A DNA stretch of 64,000 bases, taken from NCBI GenBank assembly GCA_000727475.1, contig KL647288.1, positions 5,175,202 to 5,239,201 of the forward strand, given 5' to 3'. This document shows, piece by piece, positions 13,001 to 25,846 of the stretch. Both the position numbers and the translations under genes were made by a program. This DNA is from Sarcocystis neurona (taxonomy: Eukaryota; Apicomplexa; Conoidasida; Eucoccidiorida; Sarcocystidae). Within the stretch, counting starts at the first letter, position 1. Every line of letters begins with the position of its first letter. The notes below the pieces were generated by a model. That model saw only the letters and a list, made by a program, of their open reading frames with translations. It had not been told where the DNA came from and did no database searches.

Positions 13001-16000
13001 TATAAATACGTATATAAACAAGAGATACCGGTGCTCGTCGTGTGTGTGAACTAGTGGTGACTGAGACTCGAAGCACAGACGTACCATCTGTCCATAGACT
13101 AACGCCGATTCCTGCGGAGGTGCCTATCCCCCACGTAGGACGCATGTCGAAGAGCGAATACACTTTTTGATTCTCCCCCCCAGTAATCCCGTAGCTGCAG
13201 ACACTAGAACGCTACATCCCCATACGTATCCGGATAGGCGCAAGCATGAAGCCTGACCACACACGTGTGCTTCTGCTTCGCTAGTCTCGTGCAGACGTAT
13301 CGACGTGGGAACGCAGAGAAGGGATAGACGAAGGACATTTCCCGAAGGGACGCATCACCTGAGATAAGCGTTTACACGCACCTGGGTACACCGTGTGAAC
13401 GTGCTGGTGCATACATCTCCTGCGTGACAGGGCAATAGTTTCACTGAACACTCATGAGCCGGTGCGCCTTCTTACGCAGGCGTGCGCGTGTTTACCACCG
13501 GCGATTTCCTTTTAGAAAAGGCTCTCACGGAAAAGATGTGTCGACCTGCTCCTTATACACGGACACGTACCACGGGGTGTGTGGAGTATGTGTGTATAGA
13601 CACGTACTCGTGTGTCTACGTGGCGGCGTAGCAAAATCAGTGAAGGAGGAAGGCTGAGTGTGTCTCTCTTCCTATGTGAAGACGCACACGTTACTCCAGG
13701 AAAAACCAAAGAGAAAATTCACGCGGGAAGAAATGTTCATCTACGGATAGGTGGACGGGCATTGTTTGCACTCGGGCAGATATATATATGTAGATATATA
13801 TATATATATACAGAGAGACACACGCACAAGGTGTTTGACAGGGAAGGCCCCGCTGACGTGCACGCGTGCGTATTCTGGCCCTGTGAGTGAAGAAAGGATT
13901 GGGTGTGTCCACGCGGATATCTGCATTTACGTTAACGTAATCGCTACTGCTGGCTAATGTAGTAGTGACGTTGGTTCTCTTACTGCATCGCGGTACATAC
14001 CTGTTCTTGTTGCCACTCCGTGTGTGCGTGGAATCTGCTGCTCTCTTCGAACAGGGGTTGCTCGTGATCCCTTTGGTGCTGCTGTTGCTGCTTTGTGTAG
14101 ACCTGGCAAGAGTCAGCTGCCTGCGTCTGCAGACGCGGACGACTCGATAAAGCTGCTGATTTACACGTTGGAGCGCGCGTGTCAGTCCATGCATAGACAG
14201 GGGGGAACAACAGCAATTACCTTCGTCGTTGACTACCGCGAGTGCACAACAGCAGATCAGCTCCCCTTCTCCATTGCTCTTCGCTTCATCGATGTTCTGC
14301 AGAATCACTACCCAGAGAGGCTGGCTCGTGCTTTCATCGTCAATGTCCCCTGGTACTTCTCGGTGAGGCTTCACAAGCGGCAGACGGACGTCACTCTACA
14401 CAAATATTTTTCTCGACGCCTGTGGGAGGTGGGCAGGCGTACACGTAGTCCCACACACGTCGTCTGCGAGTCTGTGGATATCTCTCCGGCGCGCTGGGAG
14501 ATAGCGAGAACCATACACACGCACGCACACATTTCCATATGCAGGCACGTATGTGTATGTATATAAATGTATGCGCTTATTCGTGTGTAGTTACACACAC
14601 GTATGACTCTGTATACGTGTCTTCAGGTACAGCTGTGTATGTGCGTGCACGCACGCATATATGTATGAACACACGTATATGTGCACACGTGTATCCGTAT
14701 ATTTAAGCGTACTCTTGCAGTGCACATTTGGAAGCGGTTCCAAACGTGTGTGTGTGCCACTGAGTGCTGGACATGTGGGTACAGCTGTCCCGTGTGACGT
14801 ACAGGCCTTCAGGTGGTTATTTCATTTCTCTATAAGTACACGACTTCGACAAGAGTTACCGAGTATAGAGAAGATGCGAGTCATCCAAATGGGCGAGTTG
14901 ACTTGCTGTGGACTGCAGCAGGGAGAGTTCGACGCTGCGTTGTAGGAAGGGGCGGTCGCACTTACTGCAGGAGAGTGCGATTTTCGTCTGGGTGTAAATG
15001 TCGTGCCTGCCTGTTCCACCAAGATGTAAAGAAAATGTGAAATGCATACCTTCTTTGTGGTACGCGTTTCACTGACTTTCACGCGCCAGTGTCCGTTGGG
15101 CATCTGGGGAACCAGACGGAGGAACACCAGGGCTGTTCGCAACTTTTCATGTGACCACGAAAGAAGGCAGAGGAACAGGAGGGCGGAGCTCAATTTCTTG
15201 TACTGAGGTGCGCGCGCGCTGAGGCGTCGCGCTGACACCCACTCTGCCTCAAGAGCTGCCTAGACGTCCTGCAAGAAGCAAAGCCCTTACATAGAGGAAA
15301 GTATAAGCAGTTGCACGCGTACTTATGTCTTCATCAGTATATACACATGTGTGTACAGTTTTATCCGTGTATGTGTGCATGTACTCGCATGCGCGATGGT
15401 GGGCGCCTGAGAGAGACAAACCCACTGCAACTGACACTCAGTGTACGACTGTGTTTAGCCGCGTCTGCCGCGGCTCGTGGGTCTTCTTCTTGTGCTGCTG
15501 TGCACCGTGCGGCAGGGCCGTTCGCGCATCCGCAAGAGGTGCTTCAGCTTCCACTGTTGCGAGTCGACGCGCGTTGGTCTCCCGCTGCTGCAAGTGTCTT
15601 TGTTGCTCCTGCTGCAGCAGCTGCTCGGGGGACGCTCCTGCTGCTGCCTGTGTGGGTGCTGCTGCGTCGGCTCTTGTGAGTGTCCTCTGTGTGTGCGTTG
15701 CCTCGTCAAACCTGAGAGTATCGTGTCACGTGCAACGGCGGAGAGAAAACGGCAGGACCGTCCGCACCGGATCGTTTCTTTGCAGTGCTGTCGTTGCTGC
15801 TGTTGTTGGCAGTAGCTGTCGTTCTCACTCCCGCTGCACGAGGTACCTTCCCGCTGGCTTGACCGTGAACATACTTCTTCTTCTACGACGCTGTTGCAGC
15901 GGATATTCTACTCACTATTTATGACGCATCGTCTTCTTGTCTCCTTACCCTGCCCTCTGCCGTGCTCCTGCTGCATCTGCATGCGTTAGTCCTCGTGCCT

Positions 16001-18470
16001 CATCTGTTTGTGTCTCCTATATCCGTCCTTTTTCATGTCTCTTCCTCCCTCGTTCTGCCGCGAGATCCATCTTTAGCTGCCTCTCTGCTGCAGGCTGTCT
16101 CTTCGTCTCAGCGGCTGCGTGCGTTGCTGCGACTTCCTGCAGCGTGTACTTGCCTTGTACTCGCCTTTTCTTCTTTGCTGCTGCTGCTGCTGCACGCGCT
16201 GACTTCGTGTTTTTTTGCTGCTGCTGTTCTCTTCGCTGGCAGACGTTTTGGAATTGCATAAAACCGTTTCTTCCATCCCGCACCGTACAAAAGATTGTGT
16301 ACGTGTCTACGGCGGAGCCGAAAAGTCTGGAGCCTCTTTTTGAATGGGTAAGTTAGCAACTTCGTGTGGCTGCTGCGTCCATGCGTGTGGGACTCGCATG
16401 TGGATATGATTTGTCCCCTCTTACCGGCGATGCGCAAGGGAGTACGCATTTGCATGGAAGGACAGGAGAACACACGTCACTATCCATACGTGTGTACCTA
16501 GAAGAATTACAGAGTCTATGTGGCTGAAGTACACGGGGAGGTCCGCACGTGTGTCTACCTACATCCGCCCACATATGGGTATACGTGTGTGTTTATATGT
16601 GTATTACTACTTCGTCTACACCGGTTTTGCTGGTCAGGAAGAGACCGGCACAGCACGGGGGCGCCGCCAGCGGGGAACGGGGACACTGAAGTATCTGTTT
16701 GAGGCACTTTGTTTACACTTCAGCCAGGCATCGGTATCTGCATATCTTTACTTCCTCATGTATTTGCAATATATATATATATAGAGAGAGAGATTTACAT
16801 GTATGTGTATGAGTCATAGCAAGGTTGCATCCGAATTGTCTACGGCAGTGCACGCTGTGGTGGGGGGTGCGGGTACACGTGTATAAATATATATATATAT
16901 ATATACGTACTGCTATGCCGGTTAGCCAGCACTTGTAGGCCTTCGTATACACCTGCATGTCACGTAGGTGTGCCTAATTTTGGAAGTACCAGTTTTGGTT
17001 AATCTGTATCTTCTTGTCGCCGACGTCGTGCGCTCGCGGCTTCTGCACACCTTCTTCTTCCCGATCTCTTCTTCTTTTCTGTCGCCCGTTGCATTTGTGT
17101 GTGTTCCTTTCTTCGCTCCCTGTCTCTGTCGCAGGTCGTAAACGTACCACCCTGCTGACTTTTGCTTCCGGTTCTGCTTTTCTTCAGCTGCTGCTGTTTC
17201 TTCGTTCTCTGTCCTGTTGTCCGGCGCTCGACATCTTCAGGGGCACTCCGCAGCTGTCTGTCGGTTTGCTCCTTTCTTTGTGAGTTTTTTCCGGCTATGC
17301 CTGCAGGCCAAGCAGCCGCCACCCTTTGTCACGCGTCTGCATCAATTGTCCTCTCTGTCGTTTTTTTGCAGGCCGTCCCTCTTCGTTGCATCTCTTTCTT
17401 CGTGTTTCTCTCGTCCGTCGCCACTGGACCGTATATCCTTTGGCTGAATTATTCTGAGCTTTAGACGGGAGAGAAGCTTTTTCGGAGGGTGCAATTTTTC
17501 CGTGTTGCACGTTCTTTCTGCTGTGGTGCTCCCGCGTGTTGGGCACTGCTAGCGTGTGCGGTCGCTGCATGTGCTGCGGTGCTGCGTCACACTCCTTGAG
17601 GTTACTGCAGCTGCAGTTGGCGTCATTTTGCCGCTGCTCCCAGCTCCGTATAATGTTACGTCTCGTCGGCTCTTTCTCCAATTACAAATGCGACTCTCGC
17701 CTACTTCCTTGAACGCGGCATGTCTGTATCCGTTTTTTCCTTCTATCGACAGCTACTTCACTCGAGTGATTTCCTTCGTCTTCGTGTTTGTGGAGGTGTC
17801 CTTGATGCTGCTGTAGCTTTATCGTTTTCTGTATTCCTCACTGGTGCTGCAGATAGCGCCGGAAGCCGTGGAGTCGTGGATCCCCGGGGGCGCGGCGACC
17901 AGTACGTACGACCACGCTGTTTACTGGGCAGCCGAGATGCAACAGTTTGAGCAGATGATGAAGTTTCTGCAGCAGGAGTTCATATATAAGACACAGCAAC
18001 AGCGCGTGCAGGAGGCGAAGATGTTTTACGAGCTGCGTGCTGGTGGCATGTTGGAAGCGGCAGCTATGCATGAGACACGAAGAAGATTCTCCAGGCTCCC
18101 TGGTGTTCTACCCGAGGGTGCGCCTGGGGGTGCAAACACTGGCAATACGGCTGCTGCTTCTCCTTGTGCCGAGAGGAAGGCTGGTGGAAAAGATGCCGGT
18201 CCTGCTGCTGCTCCTGAGCCGGCTGCTAGTGCTGCCGGAGGTGTAGGGGGAGGCCTGATGTTGGAGAAGGAAGAGGAAGAGATCCTTGAAAACCTAGGAG
18301 AGGAAGAAGACGACGAAAAGGAGGAAGCCGCACTCAACGAGGACGAAGAAAAACACAGGCTGCTCCAGAGAGCTCTTGAGAAAGCCAGAGAAGGTGTCAG
18401 TCTAGAAGAGGTACAAAGAGACGCTGCCGCTGCAGCTGCGACCAAACCAGCGGCGGCTGCGCCGTCGTAG
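10043..18470 (+). CDS. Sec14-like CRAL-TRIO lipid-transfer protein, five exons
   Basis: Predicted 508-residue protein from exons 10043-10401, 12607-12789, 14101-14362, 16243-16347 and 17853-18470. All introns are GT-AG, phases agree, and the joined length is a whole number of codons. Exon 1 starts at the first ATG of its frame, has a Gln run (QQQQQ) and ends in the helical start of the CRAL-TRIO N region (IIDDATLKR). Exon 2 continues it (YLVARDWNVSKAF, then RFRRQMKP). Exons 3 and 4 carry the lipid-binding fold: VNVPWYFS joins TFWNCIKPFLPSRTVQKI, the hallmark Sec14 stretch. Exon 5 holds the last Sec14 segment (SWIPGG), then a charged coiled-coil tail of Glu/Lys and Ala. Family members bind phosphatidylinositol and other lipids and act at membranes; the ligand here is unknown. 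The frame stays open upstream of 10043 to a TGA near 9935, so an additional 5' exon is possible. Confidence 0.85.
10402..12606 (+). other. intron 1 of the Sec14-like gene
   Basis: Donor AAAG|GTACTT and acceptor GAGCAG|GTACTTGG. The intron contains TA-rich microsatellites, a partly duplicated segment (about 10600-10740, both copies holding CTAGCAGCA) and, at 12130-12600, a long CTG-type tract. That tract reads as a 206-codon Gln/Ala/Ser-rich frame on the opposite strand. Confidence 0.75.
13781..13810. repeat. TA microsatellite
   Basis: Interrupted TA repeat inside intron 2 of the Sec14-like gene. Similar tracts sit at 16769-16783 and 16888-16904, in intron 4. Confidence 0.8.
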
Positions 18471-18835
18471 TCAACGAATGGTATACGAAAACTTCTGCTC
18501 TTCATATCTTTTGCACGGACGCACGTTTAGGTATATGGACTCGCGGGGTAGAGATGTACGTCCGAATATCTGGGTGTGCGTCCTTTTCTACGTATTGCTA
18601 CGTGCGTATGATTACGGATAAATGCTGTCACTTACGAGAAACACTGGGTGGAGTTGCTGCAGTTCTGCGAAGCCGTCGTCTTCGTGCTGACTGTGCAGAG
18701 GGACAGCCAGTTATATGACTGGGGGAATAGCTACTGCAGCAGGTGCAAGTCGAGGGCGGCCACACATGCAGACGTGAGCTGTGTATGCACATATATATGG
18801 GGTAAACGTGTGCATGCGGAGGTCTGCAATTATGG

Positions 18836-19372
18836 ATGGTAATGCGCCAGGACACAGGTTTTACGCGTGTGCGGCGACGTCTTCAACGAAAAGCGAGCAT
18901 AGACGCGAGAATTTCAGCACGCTGCTCTTCTAGGCACGCCACAATAAAGCGGCGACAACAGCTGAGTAGGGTCTCGAAACGCACACGGTTTACATTAAGA
19001 ACAGGTCAGTTGCTGCTGCTGTTTTTAGGACGTTCTGACTTGGTATTGATGTGAGCAAACCACCCGTCAACGGTTAGCATTCCGCGCAGAGGGGAGGGCG
19101 CGGCAGCTTCAACTGGCAGCCGCCTCTGCAGAGGCTGCTGCTGCAGAGCATATATTGTTGCAGTGGCCATCACTGCAAGTGCCCCCGAGAATGAAACGAA
19201 GGCAGACGCTGGTGCTCTGGTGTTGCGCTGGCGGAAACGTTGCTACACAGGCTGCGTGTTGGCTGCTGCTTGCAGTAAGCGAATGTGCGAAACGCGCGTC
19301 GGTGTGTGTTTCTCTGTAGGGATTCGCACGACGTACACTCGTAAGAGTTCAGTGAGAATAACTGCCGGGTAA
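18836..19372 (+). CDS. possible two-exon small basic protein
   Basis: Exon 1 (18836-19004) opens with ATG and gives a basic peptide with runs such as TRVRRRLQRK. It ends ACAG before GTCAGT, a good donor. The 159-bp gap starts with a CTG-rich pyrimidine tract and ends in ATTGTTGCAG. Exon 2 (19164-19372) begins with TG, completing a Val codon in the right phase, and reads on (ITASAPENETKADAG) to a stop. The total is 125 residues. I do not recognise the product. A 110-codon ATG frame on the other strand (19243-19575) overlaps exon 2 and competes with it. Splice-phase agreement is the only positive evidence. Confidence 0.27.
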
Positions 19373-19950
19373 CAACGTAGATGGTCGCATTTCTGTAAGT
19401 GGTTACCAGTGTGCGCCACGTCTGTGGAAGTGATAAATGTATGGGTCCAAACAAAGCCTACGGTGACTGCTCCGTAGAAGTTGAAACTGCAGATGCGCAC
19501 GTAGGAAAGACTCTGAAGTCCACCGGTTCGTATTCTCCTGGATCCTGATTTCCGGCAAGCAAGGGCGCGTGACATTCTCGTCTTTGCGAGAACTTTGTCA
19601 TTCGTTTACTGTCGGCATTTTCCTTTTGGAGCAGTATAACGATGTATGGATTCTAACAGATTTTGCCCCATGCATCTTTTTGTCAATACTGTTCACAAAG
19701 TTTTTAAGTATCTGACTCCCTTAAGGGCTGAAACCATCCGGTCGTCGCTCTTTAATTTTCAAATACGCCTATCAACTACTGTATCCGTGTATCTATTTTC
19801 GTCCGTGTCACTATCGTTTTCCTCTTTTCTGGTAAGCCACACAGGCATAAACAGTCTTCAAACTAGACACGTAAAAACCCGGGTGGTTCCTGGCAACCGA
19901 ATTCTGTCAGCATTTATCCACACACAATGATAGTCATGCTGCCGCGGCAG

Positions 19951-19980
19951 AAGTATATCTGCGTACACGCAGATATACTT
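19951..19980. repeat. perfect 14-bp inverted repeat, 2-nt spacer
   Basis: AAGTATATCTGCGT is followed by AC and then its exact reverse complement. A 14-bp stem without mismatch is uncommon by chance. It lies far from any gene I can define, so a role as terminator or protein site is not supported. Confidence 0.85.
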
Positions 19981-20914
19981 AATATACACCCGCTATTCAG
20001 AGTATGTCCTGTGCAGCCGGGGAGAAACGCAGACATTCGACAGCTGCAAAGGAGTGGAAAGCAGACACTTTATTTGGTCAGGCCGAGGTCTTCACACATT
20101 CAATATCTCTTGCTCTTGCTTGTGCATAGATGTTTATCTCTCGCCTCGTACATACTCACATGTATGTGTGGCAAACATGGTAGGTAGGAAAGTGGTTCCC
20201 TGAACTTTGGCCCGGTCCAACCTCCTTTCTGGGTACCGTGTTAAACTTGTTAGTGAATTTCTGGAGTGTTACTGGTAACAGTCTATAGCGCTTTTTGTGA
20301 GAAGGCCGTGTAGAGTGTCCCTTCATTAGGCGAATTAACCGTCACTCTTCTCGAAAATGGGACTGCCCTAAGGCATTACGTGTTAACATCCATCGGTGCA
20401 CATGTGCAAGCGTTCACATAGTGTAGGTGTACCTTCACATGTGTGTTGTGCAACTAGGAGAGAGAGAGTGTGCGCTTGTGTTTGTACTGCCGATGATTTT
20501 GCATGCGACCTCTGTAGCTTCGCCTATGTTCCGCTGGTAATGCAATTAATCTCACCCTTTAGTGTGTCATTCATTGTGGTTTCATCAATGTTACCATAAC
20601 TGACCTAACACTACTCTGTACTTTGTGAAGCACATCTTACGGCTAATAAGGTCATCGTTCTTACGCTTTAGCTTCCGTTGTGGTAACTAATTGTCTCCTT
20701 CACTTATGTTTATTTCTCCTCAAAGGTCTTCCCGGCTTCTGGCCACCATTGTCGAGTAAACAACTACTCCTACTTGCAACACCACTGTAGTGAAGACCGC
20801 ATGCGCCTCTTCTTTGAAGACTAGAAGGTGGGGCGTTCGTACGAATACCACTTTGAAACTTCACACCGATCCGTACCTTTCCCTTGCATATTCGTTCTAA
20901 CAAGATACACGTGC

Positions 20915-20951
20915 GGTTAAGGGTGTGGTTAAGGGGTGTGGTTAAGGGTGT
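20915..20951 (+). repeat. 12-13 bp tandem repeat, telomere-like
   Basis: Three consecutive units GGTTAAGGGTGT, GGTTAAGGGGTGT and GGTTAAGGGTGT, then a decayed fourth (GGCTAATGG). The G-rich TTAAGGG core resembles the TTTAGGG telomere unit of apicomplexans but differs from it. It is an interstitial array. Confidence 0.75.
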
Positions 20952-23830
20952 GGCTAATGGTAGATATCTGTTTTTACACCTGATGGGAAAAAGCGGTTCT
21001 TATAAGCTCCGCGTCCACCGGCTGCTGGTTCTGCGGATCCATCTATCGGTACAGGAACATAATCATATTGCTGATCTAGCTCTTATTATGCTTCTGTCAC
21101 CTGCGTCACGTGCAGGTACGAGACTGCTGCTCAGTCAGCTGTATTCGCTGCCGCAGATGCGTCGTGCTTCTCTGGTGGAACTACTGCTGGTGTTCCTTGC
21201 ATATATTTTTCTGTGTTGCTCACCCTGATGCTGCATCCTGAGCCTTGTGCGTGTGCTAGCTGACAGAGTTGCTGCTGCTTCTGGTTCGCTGTACAATTGG
21301 TGCTACGTTGGTGTCTGACAAGTGCTAGTCTTGAGACTAACTTCACTCCCGTGGACGTCTGGTGTGCACGGCCTGCTGCAGCAGCAGGACGAACCCGCGG
21401 GTTGCCGGTACACTGTGAAGTGCGTGGTCCTTACACTATCAATCTGCCCAAGAGATTTATGTTTTGCGCTTCCTGCCGCTACTGTACTACCGCACGGTCT
21501 GAGCCTGCGTTCCGTTATGGTGGGTATGTGCATTGTTGGAATCGGCTGCTGGGGAAGACTGCTGACTCCACTGCTGCTTTAAGGAGCGTGCTGCTACTGG
21601 TGCTAAAGCAAATCTGCAGAGTACTCAGAGTACCTCAGGTATGTGCACGTGCATACACGAACTACCAGAGGAAGCTTGTTCACGCATGAGGTGCGCATGT
21701 TTTGACCGTTGAGTAGACGGCGCATCTGCCAGTACATGCGCCTCCATAGTACATTAGCACGTGCTAAAGTTCACGCAGAATCTGCATTCCACCCTCCGGG
21801 GCGGCTCCACCTGCAGCAGCTGGCCCCCCATCCGTCGCGCGGGTTAACGGTGCCACTCTTGCTGTTGGCAGGGGTTCTCGTACTGCGTGACCGCTCCCTG
21901 ATTCACTGCCTGTATACGCGGAGGACCGAGCCATAGCTGCTGCTGCAGCTAAATCTTGTGTTTTCGAAGATGCTGCTGCCGCCAGTGGGATGCAGCCGGA
22001 TCCTCCACTCTTTCTGGCTGCCGGTGCGTATGCAGCCCTTCCTGCGTTGTTGTTACTGCGATGTCGGTGTAGACACCGACGCCTTTCTCTAGTGAAGTGT
22101 TGCTCAGCACATGACGAATAAACAGTTTTGCGGGTACACGCATGCACATGCAAAAGCTGTTTGCTCCCTTCCGGGCACACAAAAGGAGACACCCTGTGCT
22201 AGTGAGTGTGGAATGTCAGCCGCAGCAGTTTACTGCACACACACACGCGTGTACGCTTCACTCGACCCAGCAGCACCGGCAGCAGGCACCACGCACCACC
22301 CGCAAGTCCAGAGCACTGCGTTTTCGCCCTAGTGCAACAGGCGACGCTTAGCGGCTGTAACAACACGATCAGCAGCTGCAACCGAGCATTTGGCGGTACC
22401 CGCAAGAACCGCAAGAGACGCTCGACGCCAACTGCAGCATGACGTGGTTTCCAAGGGTCGCCCATTGTAGGTGAAGCCGTGCCGTTGTTTGCTAGATGAT
22501 AACAGGAACTCTTAGGTCTTCGGTGGAGAGGACTTGTCCCATACAGTGAAGTGCGTACACTTGAGTACCTCCATTATGGGTGACTCACCTGCACAGGACA
22601 GGCAGCAGCAACATACACGTGGACCTTACAGCTGCGTTCTCGTCGTGTGCTACCCCCTCAGCTACGTGCCCTGCACGGTTGGGCACAGCTGGTGCTGTTA
22701 CGTGGTGGTGCTGGCGTGAAGTTAAACATAATCGAAGCAGTGTGCTGTTGCTGTATGGCTGTTGCTGCTGCCCTTGTCCCTTCTGTGGGTGTTCTGGTAG
22801 GACTCCTCCTTATGCGAGCCCTCGTTTAATTAGTCCAATTTTCACGCTGCTGTAGTTTGCTGCTATTCGTGTCGGTGACCTAACATTGAGCACGCGGCGA
22901 GCCCCCACGACGCAGCTGCGCACAGGGGCGTTCGCTGCTGCCGGTGCTGCTGCCGCTGCCGTCACACAGCAGCGGCGGCAGCTGCCACAGGGACAGGCCT
23001 CCGCTTTTCTGGTTTTTCCTAGTCCCGCCAGTTCTTGATAAAGCGGCAGTTGAGTACAGAAAGGTGCTGTCTTTCCTCAGCGTCCGTGTATGTTCTGGCT
23101 TTCTCTGCAAGCTCGGCGTACCTTCCGTGGCCGGCTTGCCTTGCTTAACTACAAAGGTGGTTATATCTCTCCCTCACTCAGGGCTTCTAACGTCTTTATC
23201 TTCTTTTCCACAAGGTCTTTTCTTTCTTTTTCTCATTAGCAGGCACGTCGTCTGTGTACGCCCTCTACACTGCATTGTGCCCCGGACTCTCCTCCTCTCC
23301 CCGCCTCATGTGCTACCGTTGCTCAGCGCCCGTTCTCTCCCCTCCGTCCAGTTCTTCTGTCCTGTGCTTTTCGTCCCCGCCAGGCAGCGCGGGCTTTTTC
23401 GAGGTTTACAGAAGCTGTTGACTTTCCCTGCTGCTGTTGCATAGCTGTAAGAGCAGCTGACTGCAGCACGGCGGCTGCTACTGCCGCTCGGGCGTCGCCT
23501 ACGTCGTCTGCATCCTGTCGCGGTGGATGGATTAGCAGCTTTCCTTCTGAACGTATTTTGTCTTTTTTGCCGTCTGTGGTGCGCCCCAGTTTTCTCTTCT
23601 CGAGAGCTCTTTCCTGTCGACTCACATTTCTGTCGGATGCCGGGCAGCCCCGTGGTAGTGGCCGTGGGCGCGGCAGCACTGAAGAGCTGCTAGTGGACCA
23701 CCCAGCCTACATGCACAACTGCAGACAAAATTTATATGAAGACGCGTCACTGCGTACACACCAGCGTACGCATGTTCTTACATCTTAGTGTACAGCTGCC
23801 TTATATGTATGTACACGGACGTCTAGTTAT

Positions 23831-24235
23831 ATGGAAAAAAGACACATAACGTCAACAAACACGTCCACCACCACTACGTGCCTATCGCCCTCTCTACGTG
23901 CGTGTAGGGTGGAAGCTCTGTGTCTCTGTGGAGCACAGTCAGTAGGTAAAGATTTTACGCGGGAAGAGCGAATGTTGAGACCCAAGGGTGTAGTTTCGAA
24001 ACATGCGTGTCAATTTTGTGACAGTGCTGGCCTGAACTTGCTGCGTGGACGGCGCAGTGTTCCTGAGGAAGGCCACGTAAGACAACAGTTTGACTTGTGC
24101 AGTCGACAGCATACGTGTGTTTCTCCCATTGAGTGCCGGTATCTTCGGGAATATTTAGAGGTGAAACCCTCCAGTTTGCGTCAGTGCATTTCCTCTTCAC
24201 TATTCGTGTTTGCCGCGTTCTCTTCGGCAGTTTGA
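23831..24235 (+). CDS. doubtful 134-codon open frame
   Basis: It starts with ATG (ATATGGAAAAA context) and ends in TGA with no internal stop. The middle part is polar and holds CQFC with later Cys and His residues (SKHACQFCDSAG and LCSRQHTC), which could be a metal site or chance. An 81-codon frame on the other strand overlaps it. No family is recognised. Confidence 0.18.
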   Translation: MEKRHITSTNTSTTTTCLSPSLRACRVEALCLCGAQSVGKDFTREERMLRPKGVVSKHACQFCDSAGLNLLRGRRSVPEEGHVRQQFDLCSRQHTCVSPIECRYLREYLEVKPSSLRQCISSSLFVFAAFSSAV

Positions 24236-25846
24236 TTTACGTCAGTCTTGTTGCCTACAGGCGTAAAGAGGTCCGTTTTTCAATTTCTGATTAGCTGACT
24301 TTTTTACTCGTTGTCGTGGTCCCGTATCTGGTATCCTCCTCGAGTTTGGGGGTTTTCTGTTCCTCACGGTCTTCCCTTCTCCGCTGAGCCAACGGCCTGC
24401 TTCCGTCCTTCGTACACGCGTAAGCTCAGCTTCTGACTACCCACTCTTGTGCTCTCACGGCAGCTGGTATTTCCTCCACCCGAGTCGTTGCACGGATATT
24501 CCTTACGACATTTCTACATCGACAGTGTGCCTCGTGGCGAAGCCGTGGTCAGTCGGCGTGTACGTACACGTGTGTGCACCCCATTTTATGCGTGTACGCA
24601 CTGATGGTCCAGCTCCGTCATGCCACTAAAAACACGTATATGTATGTATGTGTAGACAGATCCCTACAAGGTTTAGATGTTGGTTCGTGTGTTTTCTGGA
24701 TACGGGGTATAACCACGGCGGGACCCTATACTAATACGCGTTGTTCCATTTGTGGGCACATCTCTGTGTGTAGCACGTATGTGTGTTCAGGGGAGATCCA
24801 GTTAGTCAGAAGGAGTCAAATGTGCGCAGCAGCTACCCGTGTTTACCTTCGTAACAACGTACGGGTTCTGCCAAGCATCAGACGGTTGTTTATGCCTCCT
24901 TCCCACGTCCCCTTCGTAGTAGCCACAGCAGCGTAGACGTGTTGCAGAAGCCGCGGAGTTCCACCTGCGTAGCGAGCGGATCCAAGTAAAAGATAGCGAC
25001 ATTACTCTCTTTTTAAACGGCTTCAGAGACGCAGTCTACTAGGCACGTTGCTGGACGTGTGTGCCGCTGTCGGCAGCCATAACGTTTTATCTATTTTCCG
25101 TGTCCACTCGTGGATCGCTACAAGCCGTGCTTCTTTGTGACAGCACACATATCTGTGCACCAACGCGCACAGCCGTACATACTCGCACATGCATACGTGT
25201 GTAAATATACGTATAAATACGCCTGGGTGCGTAGATGTTCACGCCTGCATCGTAGGTCTTGACAAGTGCGTAGAAGACGTCACTGCAGATCCCCGGTAGC
25301 CATAAACGCGAGGCTTCAGCTATTCACCCGTGTATCGGACGTTCTGGTGCTTGCGTACAAGCATCTTGACTTCTCTTGCACAGAGACGGACGAATTTACA
25401 CGAACTACAATTAGGTGTTGTTTGGAAAAGTGCAATCCTATCAATACATCTCGGCCTGAAGTACAAAATATAGTACACACACAGAGCCGTAAGTGTAACT
25501 TGACTTTGTAGTATGTGCGTCTGTGCTCTGCGTGTCTCTGCACGCCCAGGCCTCTTTCTGACGACTGGAGGGGAGGGGTCCGTCAGCCGAGCTCACTTCT
25601 GCGTATCTTTCTGCGGTGCGTCTGCAGCTGCTGGTGCTGTCTGTCACAGCGGACGCGTTTTTTTCGTGTTCTGCCGCGGTTCGGCTGTCTGCTTCTGGAA
25701 CGTGACACGTCTGAAAGTTTTTCCGTGCTGGAGGAGTTGCTCCTGGCGTGTGTGATGTGGGAGGTGCTGCGGCGGATGCTTGCTGGGGGCTCGCTGCGGC
25801 CGTCGCATGTCGTCTGTGCTGCCGTGCGTGCTTCTGCTGCTGCAGC

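Larger units (their letters stand above)
19400..25846. other. gene-poor spacer
   Basis: No recognised gene. The stretch at 22.9-23.7 kb is strongly pyrimidine-rich on the plus strand with several CAG/TAG acceptors, like a confirmed intron, so a plus-strand gene may be hidden. A possible last exon lies at about 23671-23788 (RGSGRGRG then STEELLVDH). A separate 134-codon ATG frame runs 23831-24235 (+). Another open frame at 25266-25511 (+) is unsupported. CTG-rich stretches at 21-22.5 kb have no long frame. Confidence 0.45.

Noticed and set aside
13691..14374. 227-codon minus-strand frame
   Set aside because: It overlaps exon 3 of the Sec14-like gene on the other strand, and its 3' part is TA repeat.
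17295..17681. 128-codon minus-strand frame
   Set aside because: Antisense of the pyrimidine-rich intron 4 of the Sec14-like gene.
23323..23679. 118-codon Lys/Arg/Ala-rich minus-strand frame
   Set aside because: Reverse of an intron-like pyrimidine tract; no splice or start support.
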